From Mixophyes australis (lineage: Eukaryota > Chordata > Amphibia > Anura > Limnodynastidae), in assembly GCA_036250195.1 (NCBI GenBank), contig JAVHZZ010000003.1, forward strand, positions 332,825,875 through 332,889,874: DNA of 64,000 bases. Direction: 5' to 3'. Positions 48,016-59,297 of the stretch are shown piece by piece. Each line of letters opens with the position of its first letter. Within the stretch, counting starts at the first letter, position 1. The position numbers and the translations under genes were made by a program. The notes beneath the pieces were generated by a model, which ran no database searches, was not told the DNA's origin, and saw only the letters and a program-made list of their open reading frames with translations.

Positions 48016-48099
<84 letters not shown>

Positions 48100-48105
48100 C
48101 ATACA

Positions 48106-48175
<70 letters not shown>

Positions 48176-48217
48176 CATACATATATATATACATACATAT
48201 ATATATATATATATATT
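47918..48217. repeat. TA / ATACATAT microsatellite, ~300 bp
   Basis: A pure (TA)n run to about 47994 changes into ATATACATAC units (10-14 bp) through 48190. All YIYI-type frames here are artefacts. Confidence 0.97.
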
Positions 48218-48357
48218 AAAACAATGTGAAAAAGACAACGGCGCTCAGTGCAAACACCAATGATCACGTGTTTAAAAACCTGTGCTCAAAATATTTAAAA
48301 TCACATACATTAGGCTGCTTCCCTTTGATACATCAGCTTGCAGATGTACAATCTAAA
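48218..48357 (-). mobile_element. Truncated PLE-like tail
   Basis: Read on the minus strand it ends GAGCGCCGTTGTCTTTTTCA then CATTGTTTTAA and (TA)n. This is similar to the outer ends of the palindrome that follows at 48358 (GGCGCTTCTTTTTC). It lies in the same orientation as the palindrome's left arm. Confidence 0.55.
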
Positions 48358-49431
48358 TAAACAAATGTGAAAAAGAAGCGCCAGAACATAGTGTGATATT
48401 GCCAAGTTAGAGCAGTGATCAGATTGATTATCAAATTATCCTCGTACCAGATGAATAATATAATTTCGCTTATCTGAGATAGTATCCCTCTGCGAACTCC
48501 AAATCCTTCTTATGCAGATTAGGGTATTCCAGACTAGAACTCAGATAGAAAATAGCAAACAATAGAGTAGTGCGTTTTAACAAAAGTGAAACATCATTTA
48601 ATTCATAAAATTGTATCCATAAACAGCAAATTCATTGCCCGTACATTATATAAAATCAATTCAAGCTTATCTGTGCACTAGGATCATCCACAGTCCAGTT
48701 ATGATCTCGCCAGACACCGGTAGTCCTGGCTCCTTGACATCAATATACCGACAGGGGATAAGATTCCTCAGCTCTTTTCAAGTATGTGACAATAACGTCC
48801 TCAGCTGGTGATTCCAAAAACGAGTGCACCTCAGAGAAGATCCTTGACGCGTTTCGTCTATCAGACTTTGATTTCTGCTAAATCTGAAATTTGATTCCAG
48901 CAGCATTTCGATTTAGCAGAAATCAAAGTCTGATAGACGAAACGCGTCAAGGATCTTCTCTGAGGTGCACTCGTTTTTGGAATCACCAGCTGAGGACGTT
49001 ATTGTCACATACTTGAAAAGAGCTGAGGAATCTTATCCCCTGTCGGTATATTGATGTCAAGGAGCCAGGACTACCGGTGTCTGGCGAGATCATAACTGGA
49101 CTGTGGATGATCCTAGTGCACAGATAAGCTTGAATTGATTTTATATAATGTACGGGCAATGAATTTGCTGTTTATGGATACAATTTTATGAATTAAATGA
49201 TGTTTCACTTTTGTTAAAACGCACTACTCTATTGTTTGCTATTTTCTATCTGAGTTCTAGTCTGGAATACCCTAATCTGCATAAGAAGGATTTGGAGTTC
49301 GCAGAGGGATACTATCTCAGATAAGCGAAATTATATTATTCATCTGGTACGAGGATAATTTGATAATCAATCTGATCACTGCTCTAACTTGGCAATATCA
49401 CACTATGTTCTGGCGCTTCTTTTTCTCATTT

Positions 49432-49436
<5 letters not shown>
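48358..49436. repeat. 1.08-kb near-perfect palindrome (inverted dimer of a PLE-like segment)
   Basis: The left arm 48358-48890 and right arm 48905-49436 are about 532 bp each, reverse complements with only about two differences visible (a T/A near the outer end and one extra T near 48885). A 14-base spacer separates them. Each arm has a TCTGATAGACGAAACGCGTC motif near the centre (plus: about 48930-48949; minus mirror: about 48847-48866) and a GGCGCTTCTTTTTC tail at the outer end. The flanks are (TA)n on both sides. No protein is encoded. Confidence 0.93.

Positions 49437-49479
<43 letters not shown>
49435..49479. repeat. (TA)n microsatellite
   Basis: About 22 TA dinucleotides border the right end of the palindrome. 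Confidence 0.97.
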
Positions 49480-49481
<2 letters not shown>

Positions 49482-49544
49482 GGCAGAAAAGTAAATACCA
49501 GGAAGTATATATATCTATATATACGCACATATATATTATGTTCT

Positions 49545-49845
49545 CAACATCATGCCTCACAGTGGAGATAGTATTGTAAGGTATTAAGATTGTGCCAAAC
49601 ATAGCGCCAAGCGGTGGGACCAGAAACTTTAGTCTTGGATTCATCAGATAACGGAATATTCCTTCTTTTGTTATGTGGGTTTCTGGCAAACTCTAGGCAA
49701 GATTTTATGTGTGTTTTCTTCAATAAAGTTTTTTTTTTGCCATCTATCCATAACACACAGATTTGGGAATTGCATGGACTATTGTTATCCTATGGACAGA
49801 TTGTAACTCTGCCAGAGTTATCTTTAGCCCCCTTTGTGGCTTTCA
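49545..49845 (-). pseudogene. Tc1-like transposase fragment
   Basis: Minus-strand codons 49756 to 49550 read KKTHIKSCLEFARN, then SDESKTKVSGPTAWRYVW, which fits the Tc1 transposase segment around the first catalytic Asp (SDESK here for the usual SDETK). It stops soon after. The L2-like tail at 49846 and the hAT at 50070 interrupt the upstream side. The fragment cannot encode an active enzyme. Confidence 0.72.
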
Positions 49846-49905
49846 TCATCATCATTATTTATATAGTGTCGGCAGATTCCGTAGTGCTTTACAATTGTAC
49901 AGATG
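49846..49905 (-). mobile_element. Short L2/SINE 3'-tail fragment
   Basis: (ATC)n followed by TATTTATATAGTGTCGGCAG and GTGCTTTACAA matches the L2 tail at 15187-15245. Confidence 0.7.
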
Positions 49906-50539
49906 CTCAGTTTTGTAGGGCAACTTGTTCTAGACATATTCACAGTTCTGCAACATTCTCTCCACTTCTTTAAGAAAGACTTGACAGTGCTCTGAGTGAT
50001 ATATAAAACCAGTAAAATCTTCTTATATCCTTCCCTGATTGCTGCTTTTCCATGATCTTTTCCCTGATTCAGCCTCGGACTGGCCTGCCAGGGAGCCGGA
50101 CTATCAACCGTTAGGCCCCGACACCTGATAGCCCCACCCACTTCCTTGGTGGGGCGGAGCAAAGTAAAGATGGTCCTGATCGATTTTCATTAAAACAGAG
50201 AGCTCAGACTGACTACTATGATAGCTGTCCACCGCTGCTGTCTGCTCCCCAGCCTCCCAGCTGCTGCTGTGAGCCTCTCAGTGACAGGCACCAGCTGTAA
50301 AATGAGATGGAGGTGAACTGCAGGGGAATGACTCATGTGATCATGTGATCGTGTCTCTGCTTCTTAGTTCATCAACGTCCTACTGCTGCTGTAAAAAGAA
50401 GGAGGCTCTACTATTAAGAGATGCTGTGTAAGTATCTCTATTTCTCTCATCTTCCAATTATTTGTCCTACTTTATGGAAGTGGAAGTAGAGGATATCTTA
50501 TGAAAATACTGGCACCTGAATATTATTCAGTGTATAGCT

Positions 50540-50726
50540 CAGTGGTTCCCAAACCGTGTGCCGTGGCTCCCTGGGGTGCCTGGGCAATCTCACAGGGGTG
50601 CCTCGACCAGGGCTAGTGGTAAGCAAGGCAGGGGACTATTTGGTAATTATTTTGGCTTAGGGGTGCCGTAAAAAAATTATGGAGGCCCTAAGGGTGCCTT
50701 GAACTGAAAAAGTTGGGAATCCACTG
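50540..50726. mobile_element. Nested hAT-type MITE, 187 bp
   Basis: CAGTGGTTCCCAAACC and TTGGGAATCCACTG are inverted ends. The flanks GTATAGCT (50532-50539) and ATATAGCT (50727-50734) match at 7 of 8 positions. Confidence 0.88.
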
Positions 50727-50874
50727 ATATAGCTAGCTATCTATATACCACTGTATACCAGAACACTTAAATTATATATAATTTAAATTGAATTATTTCT
50801 TATTTTATAATGCTAATACCATGTTAATATTAAAAATAATGGGACCAACAAATAAACGTTCATGTTATTTCACA

Positions 50875-51110
50875 CAATAGTGCCCCCAGTTCATATTATG
50901 CTACACAGTTGTGTCCCAGATCATATTATATCTCAAAACTGTGCCACCCAGTTTTATCCATCATAGTTGTGCCCCCAACTCGCATTAACCCTCATAGCTG
51001 TGTCCCCATTTCATATTATACCTCATAGTTGTGCCCCCATTTCATGTTACATCTCTTAGTTGTGAACTCAGTTCATGTTATGCCTCATAGTTGTGCCCCC
51101 ATTTATGTAA
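50875..51110. repeat. ~37-bp degenerate tandem repeat, about 6 copies
   Basis: Units contain CATAGTTGTGCCCCCA(T/G)TTCATATTAT. Spacing varies between about 35 and 42 bp, and copies are diverged. Confidence 0.8.
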
Positions 51111-51835
51111 GCTACGTTTGCATTTGAAGATTTTACTTGATTGTCAGCAAGAAGATAGTTTTGCAAGAGAGAACAGATAAAATAATATAGCAAATGCTTT
51201 CAGGTATATACAACTACTCATTTTGTCCTTTGTTCTGATGCAGCTTAAACTCCTTTACTTGATATTAACGGTGCTTTTGTAGACTTGTTTTTAACTAAAC
51301 AGAACTCGCTCAGCGGCAGTGCTCAGCCTCTCATTGTAACAGGGAGAGGAGAGGGTAGGAGGGTTAGTTTCTGACAATAGAAAAGCACTATTTGTAAACA
51401 TAAAATTATACTGTTAATGGGGAGGCTGTTAAACTAAATTAAAAAAATGTCCATAACTGTATGTTACAACCATTATGATGGTTAATTTATATGCTTTTAT
51501 TTAAAAGCTGCTTTTTAATTTTCTATTTCTAATGTATATTTTGTATTTAATCATACATGTGTTTATCGGTATAAATAAAGGTTATTTATTGATTGATGCA
51601 CATTTCATCTCTATATTCTTTACATGATACATGTGAAATTGACCTTATTTGCAAGGTCCGCTTTTTCTTTATAGACTACACTTGGTGCTATACACTGTCC
51701 TCCGTGGGCAGACCACACCCCCTTAATGACTGGCCACACCCCCTCTTGCAGTTGGCCACACCCCAATGTAGTGGGCCCCTATCACCGCATTCCCCCGGTG
51801 GGCCCTTTATGTGCCAGTCCGACACTGCCCTGATT

Positions 51836-52447
51836 AGCTTTGACTGTTCTTTGATATTCATAAAGAAGCTCAACAGGTGTATTAATTTGATATTAATTGT
51901 ACACCGATGGAATCAATTATGTGACCCCTGAAGAAAACATATTGCACTAAGGTTTAATTAATTGTATCTTGAATAAATAAAATATAAAATTATTCACTTA
52001 TTTTTCTGTTTTATTTGTAATTAATTAGAGATGTTTTATTTATTTAACATCACAAATATTTGTGCTGAACAGTGGCAACAATTCCAGAATTAATTAATTT
52101 TCATTCAATGATGTAAGATAACAAAAATGTTAAAAATGCCAAATGGGAGGATACAATTTATAGTCACTGTACATTTATCACAAAATCAATTAATATACAT
52201 ATAAAATGAAAACATACACAGTTCACTTAGGAGACCATCTTAATTGACTCTTAATATAGCTAAATAATCAGTAGATTAACACCCCTGCTGCAACATAGTC
52301 CAACAACGTATTGGCCTCCCAATTGATTCAGTCTAATAATGAAACAACTGTCCACCCATATGCTGCTATATGTAAATTCACATTGTATAAAATCTATGCT
52401 GTAATAATTAAAGGTTCTTACTTCAGCTTTCTTCCTAGAACACTATT
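51836..52447. other. Unassigned, probably including a Tc1 remnant
   Basis: The start continues the DNA interrupted by the hAT at 50070. GTGTATTAATTTGATATTAA and GTGACCCCTGAAG near 51876-51930 look like Tc1-type noncoding DNA, which I infer from position. Confidence 0.35.
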
Positions 52448-52448
52448 T

Positions 52449-52626
52449 CACAAACCCAGTAGTCAGGACCCCTAACAGTGCAGGTTTTCCAGGTGACAAG
52501 TGAAATAATTATACCACCTGTGGAGCTTTTAAAAGGTGTCAATCAGTAATATAAACACCTGTACTCCAGCAAGGAGATGTGGAAAACCTGCACTGTTGGA
52601 CTCCCGGATGGCTGAATTTGAGAACC
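52449..52626. mobile_element. MITE with AACAGTGCAGGTTTTCC inverted arms
   Basis: AACAGTGCAGGTTTTCC near 52474 pairs with GGAAAACCTGCACTGTT near 52581. Outer segments CACAAACCCAGT.AGTCAGGA and CGGATGGCTGAATTTGAG continue the inverted symmetry imperfectly. The layout suggests a hAT-type MITE, but I did not fix a target duplication. Confidence 0.65.
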
Positions 52627-53015
52627 TTGATATAGATGAAGACAACCTGCCAGGTGTTACCATGCCTTCATCCCAAAATGCATTTTACTGAACACTTTCA
52701 GCTTTCTAAAATTGGCATGTATTATTTTACAACACTTCTGCTTTACATCCATCATACGATAATGGATCCACCTTTGCATAGTTCAACTTAATTAATTTAG
52801 AATTTTGCACCAAAACCATTTGTGGCATTTCCCATAAGTCTATTCTTCTTTTGAAATGACTTACTTGCTGGTCTTTGTTGGAAATATTATGCTGATCAGT
52901 GCTAGGTATGATATGACAGTCATTGTTTGATAAAATATACCGGTCATTATAGAAAGTTATGCTTGTTATTACTGGATATATGTAATGGACTGGATAAACT
53001 GATGACTACTTGCTG
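52627..53015. other. Unassigned sequence
   Basis: No feature is recognised. Confidence 0.45.
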
Positions 53016-53019
53016 GTAT

Positions 53020-53607
53020 TGATGCTGCTGAACTAGGAGGCACTTAGTCTAACGTGCCTCTGGTCTTCTCCAGAGACCTACGCAAAGAGGTGTGGTTTTT
53101 GCTGCAAGAGACGTGCAGGTACCAACGAACTAGTGGGTGAACAGGCAAAGTGGTACAGTCTGAGGTCAAGCTGTGCGGGATGCGAGGTACCAAAGGTTGA
53201 ACTATAAGCGTAGTCAGGAAGCCAGGAGTCAGATGCAAGACAAGGATAATTGAGCCCAAGGGAATGTCCAAAATCATGGTCAAGAATAGCCAAGTCAGAA
53301 GCCAGGGGGTCCCGTCAGAAAGCAGGAACAGAAGCTGTAACTCTGGAGCATGAGGAGATCTGATACTCTGGCACCCTAGCGGTGCCAGAGCCTCCTATAA
53401 ATAGCGGATGTAGGTGTCTGATTGGCCAGCAGTGATTTCCCTGACCGCAGGTAATACAATCTAATAACATCCCGAGCCAACGCGCATGCGCCCAGCGGCT
53501 TACATAAGAAGGAAGCATCCTGTTGCTAGGCAAAGGGACGCGGCTCTGCAGTGAAGACAGACGGACGTCTGCGTTAACCAGCAAAAGTGCGGGGACGGTG
53601 TCTGACA
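53020..53607 (-). mobile_element. Solo LTR (Ty3/gypsy-like), 588 bp
   Basis: It starts TGATGCTGCTGAAC and ends CGGTGTCTGACA, with a 4-bp duplication GTAT (53016-53019, 53608-53611). On the minus strand a TATA-like CTATTTATAGGAGG (about 53390-53404) marks the promoter, so transcription would run toward lower coordinates. Confidence 0.82.
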
Positions 53608-53611
53608 GTAT

Positions 53612-55168
53612 AATATCAATGACTTGTGACACCACAATGCTACTAGAAGCCCCTGTATGACTCGTATAATTTCCAATGTTCAAATAAGGACAGTTAATGA
53701 TGACTGGTTAACTGGCACAGAGTTAGTCATGGGTGGGCCAGGGTTATTTATGCTTATGAAGATTATGAAGACTTCTCAGAGGAACCCTATGGATTTACTA
53801 GGGTGAATGTTATCAGCATGCCACACTCAAAATTTAGATAGCAAGTTGACTATGGGAATCTTGTTTATTATTGATATGTCTAACACACCTCTTTATGAAA
53901 CGTGCTTCTCATAACTAACTTGTGGTGTTTGTGATGATAGGGAGATATTTAATCATGGTTGGTATGCAAAAAGTTATTATTGTATATTTAGTTGTGCTTG
54001 AATCCCCAGCCACAGAATAACAAAATGCCAGCGCTATACATTATTTGAAAGATTATTTCATCGGCCTGTGTGTTCCCTAAGTGGGGCTGGATAAGCTAAC
54101 CCAGAGAAGTTATTTAGACAGCCACTTTCCTTAGCGTTCAGTCTCGTCTCGCTGGCTTGCAGCAAAACTTTGGATTGCAAAAGCCTTTAATGGGCTAAAA
54201 CTGATATATCTTTTGTTAAAATAAATACATGCGTACAATTACGTTTTATAAGCTGCATATTACGAATGACTTTGAATGGACCGGTACATTTTCTTTGACA
54301 CTGCAATTTAAAAGTACAATTGTGAAAGCTTTCTAAAGTGTAAAAAAATAAAAATAAAAATAAAAAGCCGCAGTTAGGAAGACATAAAGATAAACAAGAG
54401 CGGCTGCCATGATCACAATAAAGCTGGCGCTGCTGAAATAGCTGTTTCTCGCAGTCACAAACAGCAATTACAGACCATGCCAAATCAATAAAAAAAGGTT
54501 CAGTGAGATAGGACTGTTTTACTGCTGGTTGCATAACTCTTCTCTCTTTGTCTGAAATTCTGAATGATAATTATTTCCTTGCAGAGACGTATTTGGAAAA
54601 TTGCAAAGATGAAAAATTATGTAAATTAAGTTTACCATGGGCACTGATTAACCTGGTGAATATGTTCCCTTTTAAAAGCAACTCTCTTCTCAATCTCTGT
54701 GTTGAGTGAATGTAAAAATCACCTAGGTGGCAATCAAGTTCCACAACAAACATTGTGCTGCGTTCGATGAGTCAGCATTGCTAATACATTGCTAGATTAA
54801 ATGTCATCAGGCTAATCAATGTTGTCTCAGGTAGACTGAGCAGGTAGTTAAGCAGCTGAAAGGTGTGCTCCTCGTGTGTTTGGTGTTAGTGTGAAGATCT
54901 ATCTAAATGTTTGTGATAAATATGGCTTAGCAATACCATTGCTGAGATGGAAGTGTAATAACTAATTAGGTGTGTTAACCATTTATTCCAGGTTGTCTGT
55001 TCCTGCCTATTCCTTCTAAGGCCTCAGATGCATGATTGCCTTTTTTCTGCTCTGTTACAAACAGTGCTACCAGATTAATTTTACTAATTGGGGTGTATTG
55101 TCTTATGTCTGTATAGAGTATTATTTTATTGTGCTTTGATAATGTATGTCATGTTGGGAGGTGTAGTA
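53612..55168. other. Unassigned; possible conserved noncoding DNA at 54130-54830
   Basis: I see no repeat ends, no coding domain and no microsatellite beyond a short A-rich run at 54345-54365. The block contains homeobox-like and TGACTCA-like words but nothing decisive. Confidence 0.4.
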
Positions 55169-55176
55169 TGTTATGT

Positions 55177-55470
55177 CATACTTACCAACTTTTTGGGAGA
55201 GGTTACCGGGAGAGGTGGGCGTGATGGGGGAAGGGGCTCTGAAATGCGCGTAATTATGGGCCCAGCCCCCGTGATGTAATTACGCAATTGTGTCATTTGA
55301 CAGCGGGGGCAGGGCCAAATGCCGCGATTCACCGGGAATCGCTGTGTTTGGGAGCTAATTCTGCCCACTTCACTAGGAAGTGGGCACTTCCTAGTGAAGT
55401 GAGCAGATCCGGGATACTGCCACACTCGCCCGGGAGACTCTCGCAAAATGCGGGAGAGTTGGCAAGTATG
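55177..55470. mobile_element. hAT-type MITE, 294 bp, CATACTTACCAAC termini
   Basis: CATACTTACCAAC at 55177 and GTTGGCAAGTATG ending at 55470 are inverted. The 8-bp duplication TGTTATGT is perfect (55169-55176, 55471-55478). An internal hairpin CTTCACTAGGAAGTG/CACTTCCTAGTGAAG lies at about 55369-55401. Confidence 0.94.
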
Positions 55471-55711
55471 TGTTATGTCTGTATAGAATGTAATTGTTTT
55501 ATATCCAGTGGTCAGGCCATGAAACAAAGCACGGTACATTACAACAACAGCTACTGCATGCCTTGTCGAACACAGAAGGGGTTATTCAAGAAGTGTTATA
55601 CACAAGCATTTGTGCACAAAAAAACACTTGTAATTATTTAAACCACTGGACTGAGCAGTTTGTAACTCGACAGAACCTGGAATTTAAGTAAGAAAGCTGA
55701 ATGGACACTTA

Positions 55712-55881
55712 GGGGTATATTTACTTAACTGCGGGTTTGAAAAGGTGGAGATGTTGCCTATAGCAACCAATCAGATTCTAGGTGTCATTTTGTAGAATGT
55801 ACTAAATAAATGATAAATAGAATCAGATTTGTTAAGCAACATCTCCACTATTTCAAACACGCAGTTTAGTAAATATACCCC
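55712..55881. mobile_element. PIF/Harbinger-type MITE, 170 bp
   Basis: GGGGTATATTTACT(T)AACTGCG and CGCAGTTTAGTAAATATACCCC are inverted arms that continue into GGAGATGTTGC / GCAACATCTCC. TTA flanks at 55709-55711 and 55882-55884 are the typical Harbinger target duplication. Confidence 0.93.
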
Positions 55882-55884
55882 TTA

Positions 55885-58800
55885 GAGACAGTCTTAGAAA
55901 AGGTATGTAACACTCTGTAGAATGACGACTGTTCTGCCAGCTGTTTGCTTTGTGCAGTTGGGTGTACAATGCCGGTGGCCTTTAACGATGTCCGAGAACC
56001 ACAATTCCCACTCCTCCTACATCTCAACTTGGACCCCAGTCTCTTATAGGTCTCTGACCCATACCTGGATGCCAGTGCTTTATAGAAGCTAACCCTAACA
56101 GTAGGTATGTGAGCTAATGCTGGGACAGAGCAGGAGATGGTATAACAATGGCAGTTTGTGAGACCAAGACATCATTGTCCTTATATTTGCACACCAGCAA
56201 CTGGTAATACAAGCATAATGGCACCTTAGTGAGCAATGATGGTGGTGGGATAAATGAACACACACAGCTGGTCAGTTTGGTGTGGCCAGTGGGCATTTGC
56301 AGATTTGCACTTGTAATGTGACTAGTGACTGATCAAACCCATCAAAGATAAAATGGCAGATGGGTCCGTGAAACCTTAGGAGACATTCCCTTTCTGTGAA
56401 AGGGGTCTGCTGAGCTTTTTCCAAACACAAATGGGGTCATTTTTAAAGACTCATGCAGAGGTGTATTTTTAATTATGAAGTTGTTTGCACAAAATTCACC
56501 TCATATCAACACAACAAACATAGACAGCAATACCACCTCATAAAACTTTTCCATAACCATTCATGTCCTTGTTGACATCTTTACAGTAACATTATTGATA
56601 TGAATTTTATACTCTGTTGCATCCATTCCTATATCGTTCTCTTATTACCTTATATACACTTTATTAAAAAGGTATTTTAATTTTCAACTCTTTAAGCAAT
56701 TTATGTCCAATCCATTTCTTCCATACATAGAGCTAGTTGACAAATCCAATTACTGCACAGACCATGGCTAAAAAATAATTGCCAAAATGTCAGTCGACTG
56801 TTGAAGACAAGGGTTGAACCTGATGGTCATGCTTCTTATCAAGATCTGTAATGTGCTCTTGTGTGGGGAATGGTTATTACAGCTGTTAATGTTTATAATT
56901 AGGTGCTGACTGACAGATAGATGACCTGGAGGAATGAGACAGTGACCAAACTACTATAGTGTTCAGGGAACACAACAGTTCTGCTTTGTTATACTATTAT
57001 TATCTTTTATTTATAAGGCATATAATAGAGTACAAAACAACAATTCACACATTGCACAAACAATATAGCAAACACATTATAAGAAAAAAATGTTCTACTC
57101 TGTGGTAATTTAGTAAAATAAATAATAAAATAAAGTAATAATGAACACAAGAATGTCAATTAAGTGGTTTGTGGGCTTCATTCTCACAATATATTATTTA
57201 GTTGTTTTTTTAAACTGCAATCATAGTAATTACACAAAGATAATTATAAAGAATCCTGAATGATATAATTTCCATACTGCCCATGTAATAAAATGCACAG
57301 TTTACTCAAGGTAGGGAAATATGTTGTTGTATTAGAGGGTGAAGTGTGTCACATGGTCTTGAGAGTGGCCTGCCAACAGAACACCCAAGTACAACCAATC
57401 GGTACGGTCACTGGTTGGTTTTACTTCTATGGACACCAGGAGGCAAGAGGAAAGGCAACTAAGCCAAGAAATGTCATGTAGATCTGTGGGAGGCTTAAGA
57501 TAGGAGGGTGTCAGGGGTAAGAGTATAAAGAATCATAGGGCTACGTTTTATACTGGCCACATGAGGTTGTACTTTACTCAGTGACTATAAAAATGTTCAA
57601 CACCTTGGCATGTTTAAGGTTTTATTTTCTTACATCATAGAATCAAAATGGTTTTATTTTGGAATTCTTAACACAACACAAAATCATCTATAATGTCAAA
57701 TAATTAAAAGCAATTCTAAAACCATTTCATAAGTACAAATAAATAAAATAGTGGAATATATATATTTTTACATTTTTAAATTAACATCTATTTTTGAATG
57801 GAGTCTTTGTTGTAGTTTTTGTTTTTTTAAACAAAAAGACCAAATTTGAGCATAAGCAAGCACCAATCTAGGAGGCAAAGTTAAGCATGAGGGTGGATAA
57901 AACAAGAACAGCCTGCAGCTGGGGGAGAGCACAAGCAGCATAATGGGCACAATAAATTAGCAAGGGACCTGATGAAGAGGGGGAAAGATCAGGTGACACA
58001 GACCTGTCAGACAAGCAAAACAGGTAGTTAGGGGCCAGAGAACGATCAAAGCTGGAGACCAATGCAATGTCTACAAGCTGTTTGTATTTCCTTAATCAAT
58101 CCACTTGTTTGCTATTGTACATGAACGTCATGTAAGGACATTAAGGACTGTCATTGGTGAGCAGATGGTAGATGTGTAGGGGGGATCTAGGAAATTGGGC
58201 AGTGTAAGAGGTCACTGAAATATAGCGGTCTGATTTTGATTCAACCATAATGACTAAACTAATTTATGAAAAATGTCTCAAGTATTCTAATGCAATGGCC
58301 ATTTTATTGGAGTTCAAATAATATCAAACTCGACCCCATCATAATTGGGACATGAATCTAAACTATTGTAGAATCACCTTTTCCGCACTATATTATTTAT
58401 AATTTTAAAACAGTACCCAACTATTTGGATGAGTTCTCAGCAAACATAAAGGAGTTGGTGATGTTGATTACAATAGTTTCTCTCTGAAAGTTCTACACAT
58501 TTTGGTGTTTTCATGCACTTTTAGATGTGATCTGCTAGAAAGTGTATCTAACCAATATGTAACTAGCCAATACTACTTTAAGTAAAGGAGGAAGATACTG
58601 TGACACAACTTTGAGTTTGGTATTTATTATCGCTGACAGATGTATGGCTACACTTAGATATGTTAAAAGTTTTACAACAATGTAATTTTATTTTGCTAAG
58701 GATTGGACAATTCAATCGTTTTATTTAGGTATACAGCTTATTACAAGACCAAATGTCAAGAGGCAATGTTAAAAAACTAATGTTTCTATTGTACATTTTA

Positions 58801-58929
58801 AAGTTGCACTGTTGGAATTCAATGCCGATTACTTACCGACAAACAAGCCTTGGACAGACAGCGATCAGTTAATGGTTTGCCATGGGCAATCTGGTTTGGG
58901 AAAAAGTTAAAGCAAAAAGTTCTCAGTAT
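55885..58929. other. Unassigned sequence
   Basis: No gene is recognised. 57570-57770 has the look of a Tc1-type noncoding region (AATCAAAATGGTTTTATTTTGG) without identifiable ends. The frames here are short. Confidence 0.4.
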
Positions 58930-59297
58930 TGCCAGCAGTTCTAAATGTCAATACTGCGCTCACATGGGAGTGTTGAAAGAGCTGGGAATATACAATTAGC
59001 TTAGTGGAAGATCATTTAAATCCAATCAAGACTAAATTTGTGTAAGTTATAGTAGCATAAAGAAGGCTAATTATAATATATAAAATTAATTCAATAACCT
59101 TAAGCTATTTGGGAGAAAATAATCTTCATATTACTTCCGTAATTAGAAATAACCTGTGCCATTTGGCCCTCATAACATGATTGGTGGTGACAACAGGCCT
59201 GTTTTTTTTCTTTTCCCCTATAGGCTGCCTGTTACCCTTCCCCTCCCTTTCACTGCAGAGATCTATATAGCCCCCAACCACCAACATATCAAATATG
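58930..59297. other. Unassigned, AT-rich and non-repetitive in appearance
   Basis: It contains TAATTA-type words (59065, 59143). No element ends are visible. See findings for the conserved-noncoding possibility. Confidence 0.35.

Larger units (their letters stand above)
50070..51827. mobile_element. hAT-type element, 1758 bp
   Basis: The ends CAGCCTCGGACTGGC and GCCAGTCCGACACTG are TIRs of about 15 bp with few mismatches. The 8-bp duplication CCCTGATT is perfect (50062-50069, 51828-51835). The TIR belongs to the same CAG-GNCGGACTGG group as 35007-36664. It holds a nested MITE (50540-50726) and a short tandem repeat (50875-51110). No transposase is seen. Confidence 0.95.

Noticed and set aside
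47842..48267. Frames encoding Tyr-Ile repeats
   Set aside because: Translation of a TA/CATA microsatellite.
48358..49436. Treating the palindrome as a plain MITE
   Set aside because: Arms meet almost at the centre with no interior, there is no defined target duplication, and a directional tail and core motif are present. An inverted dimer fits better.
54187..54534. 115-codon minus frame as a gene
   Set aside because: No domain or start context. The region looks noncoding.
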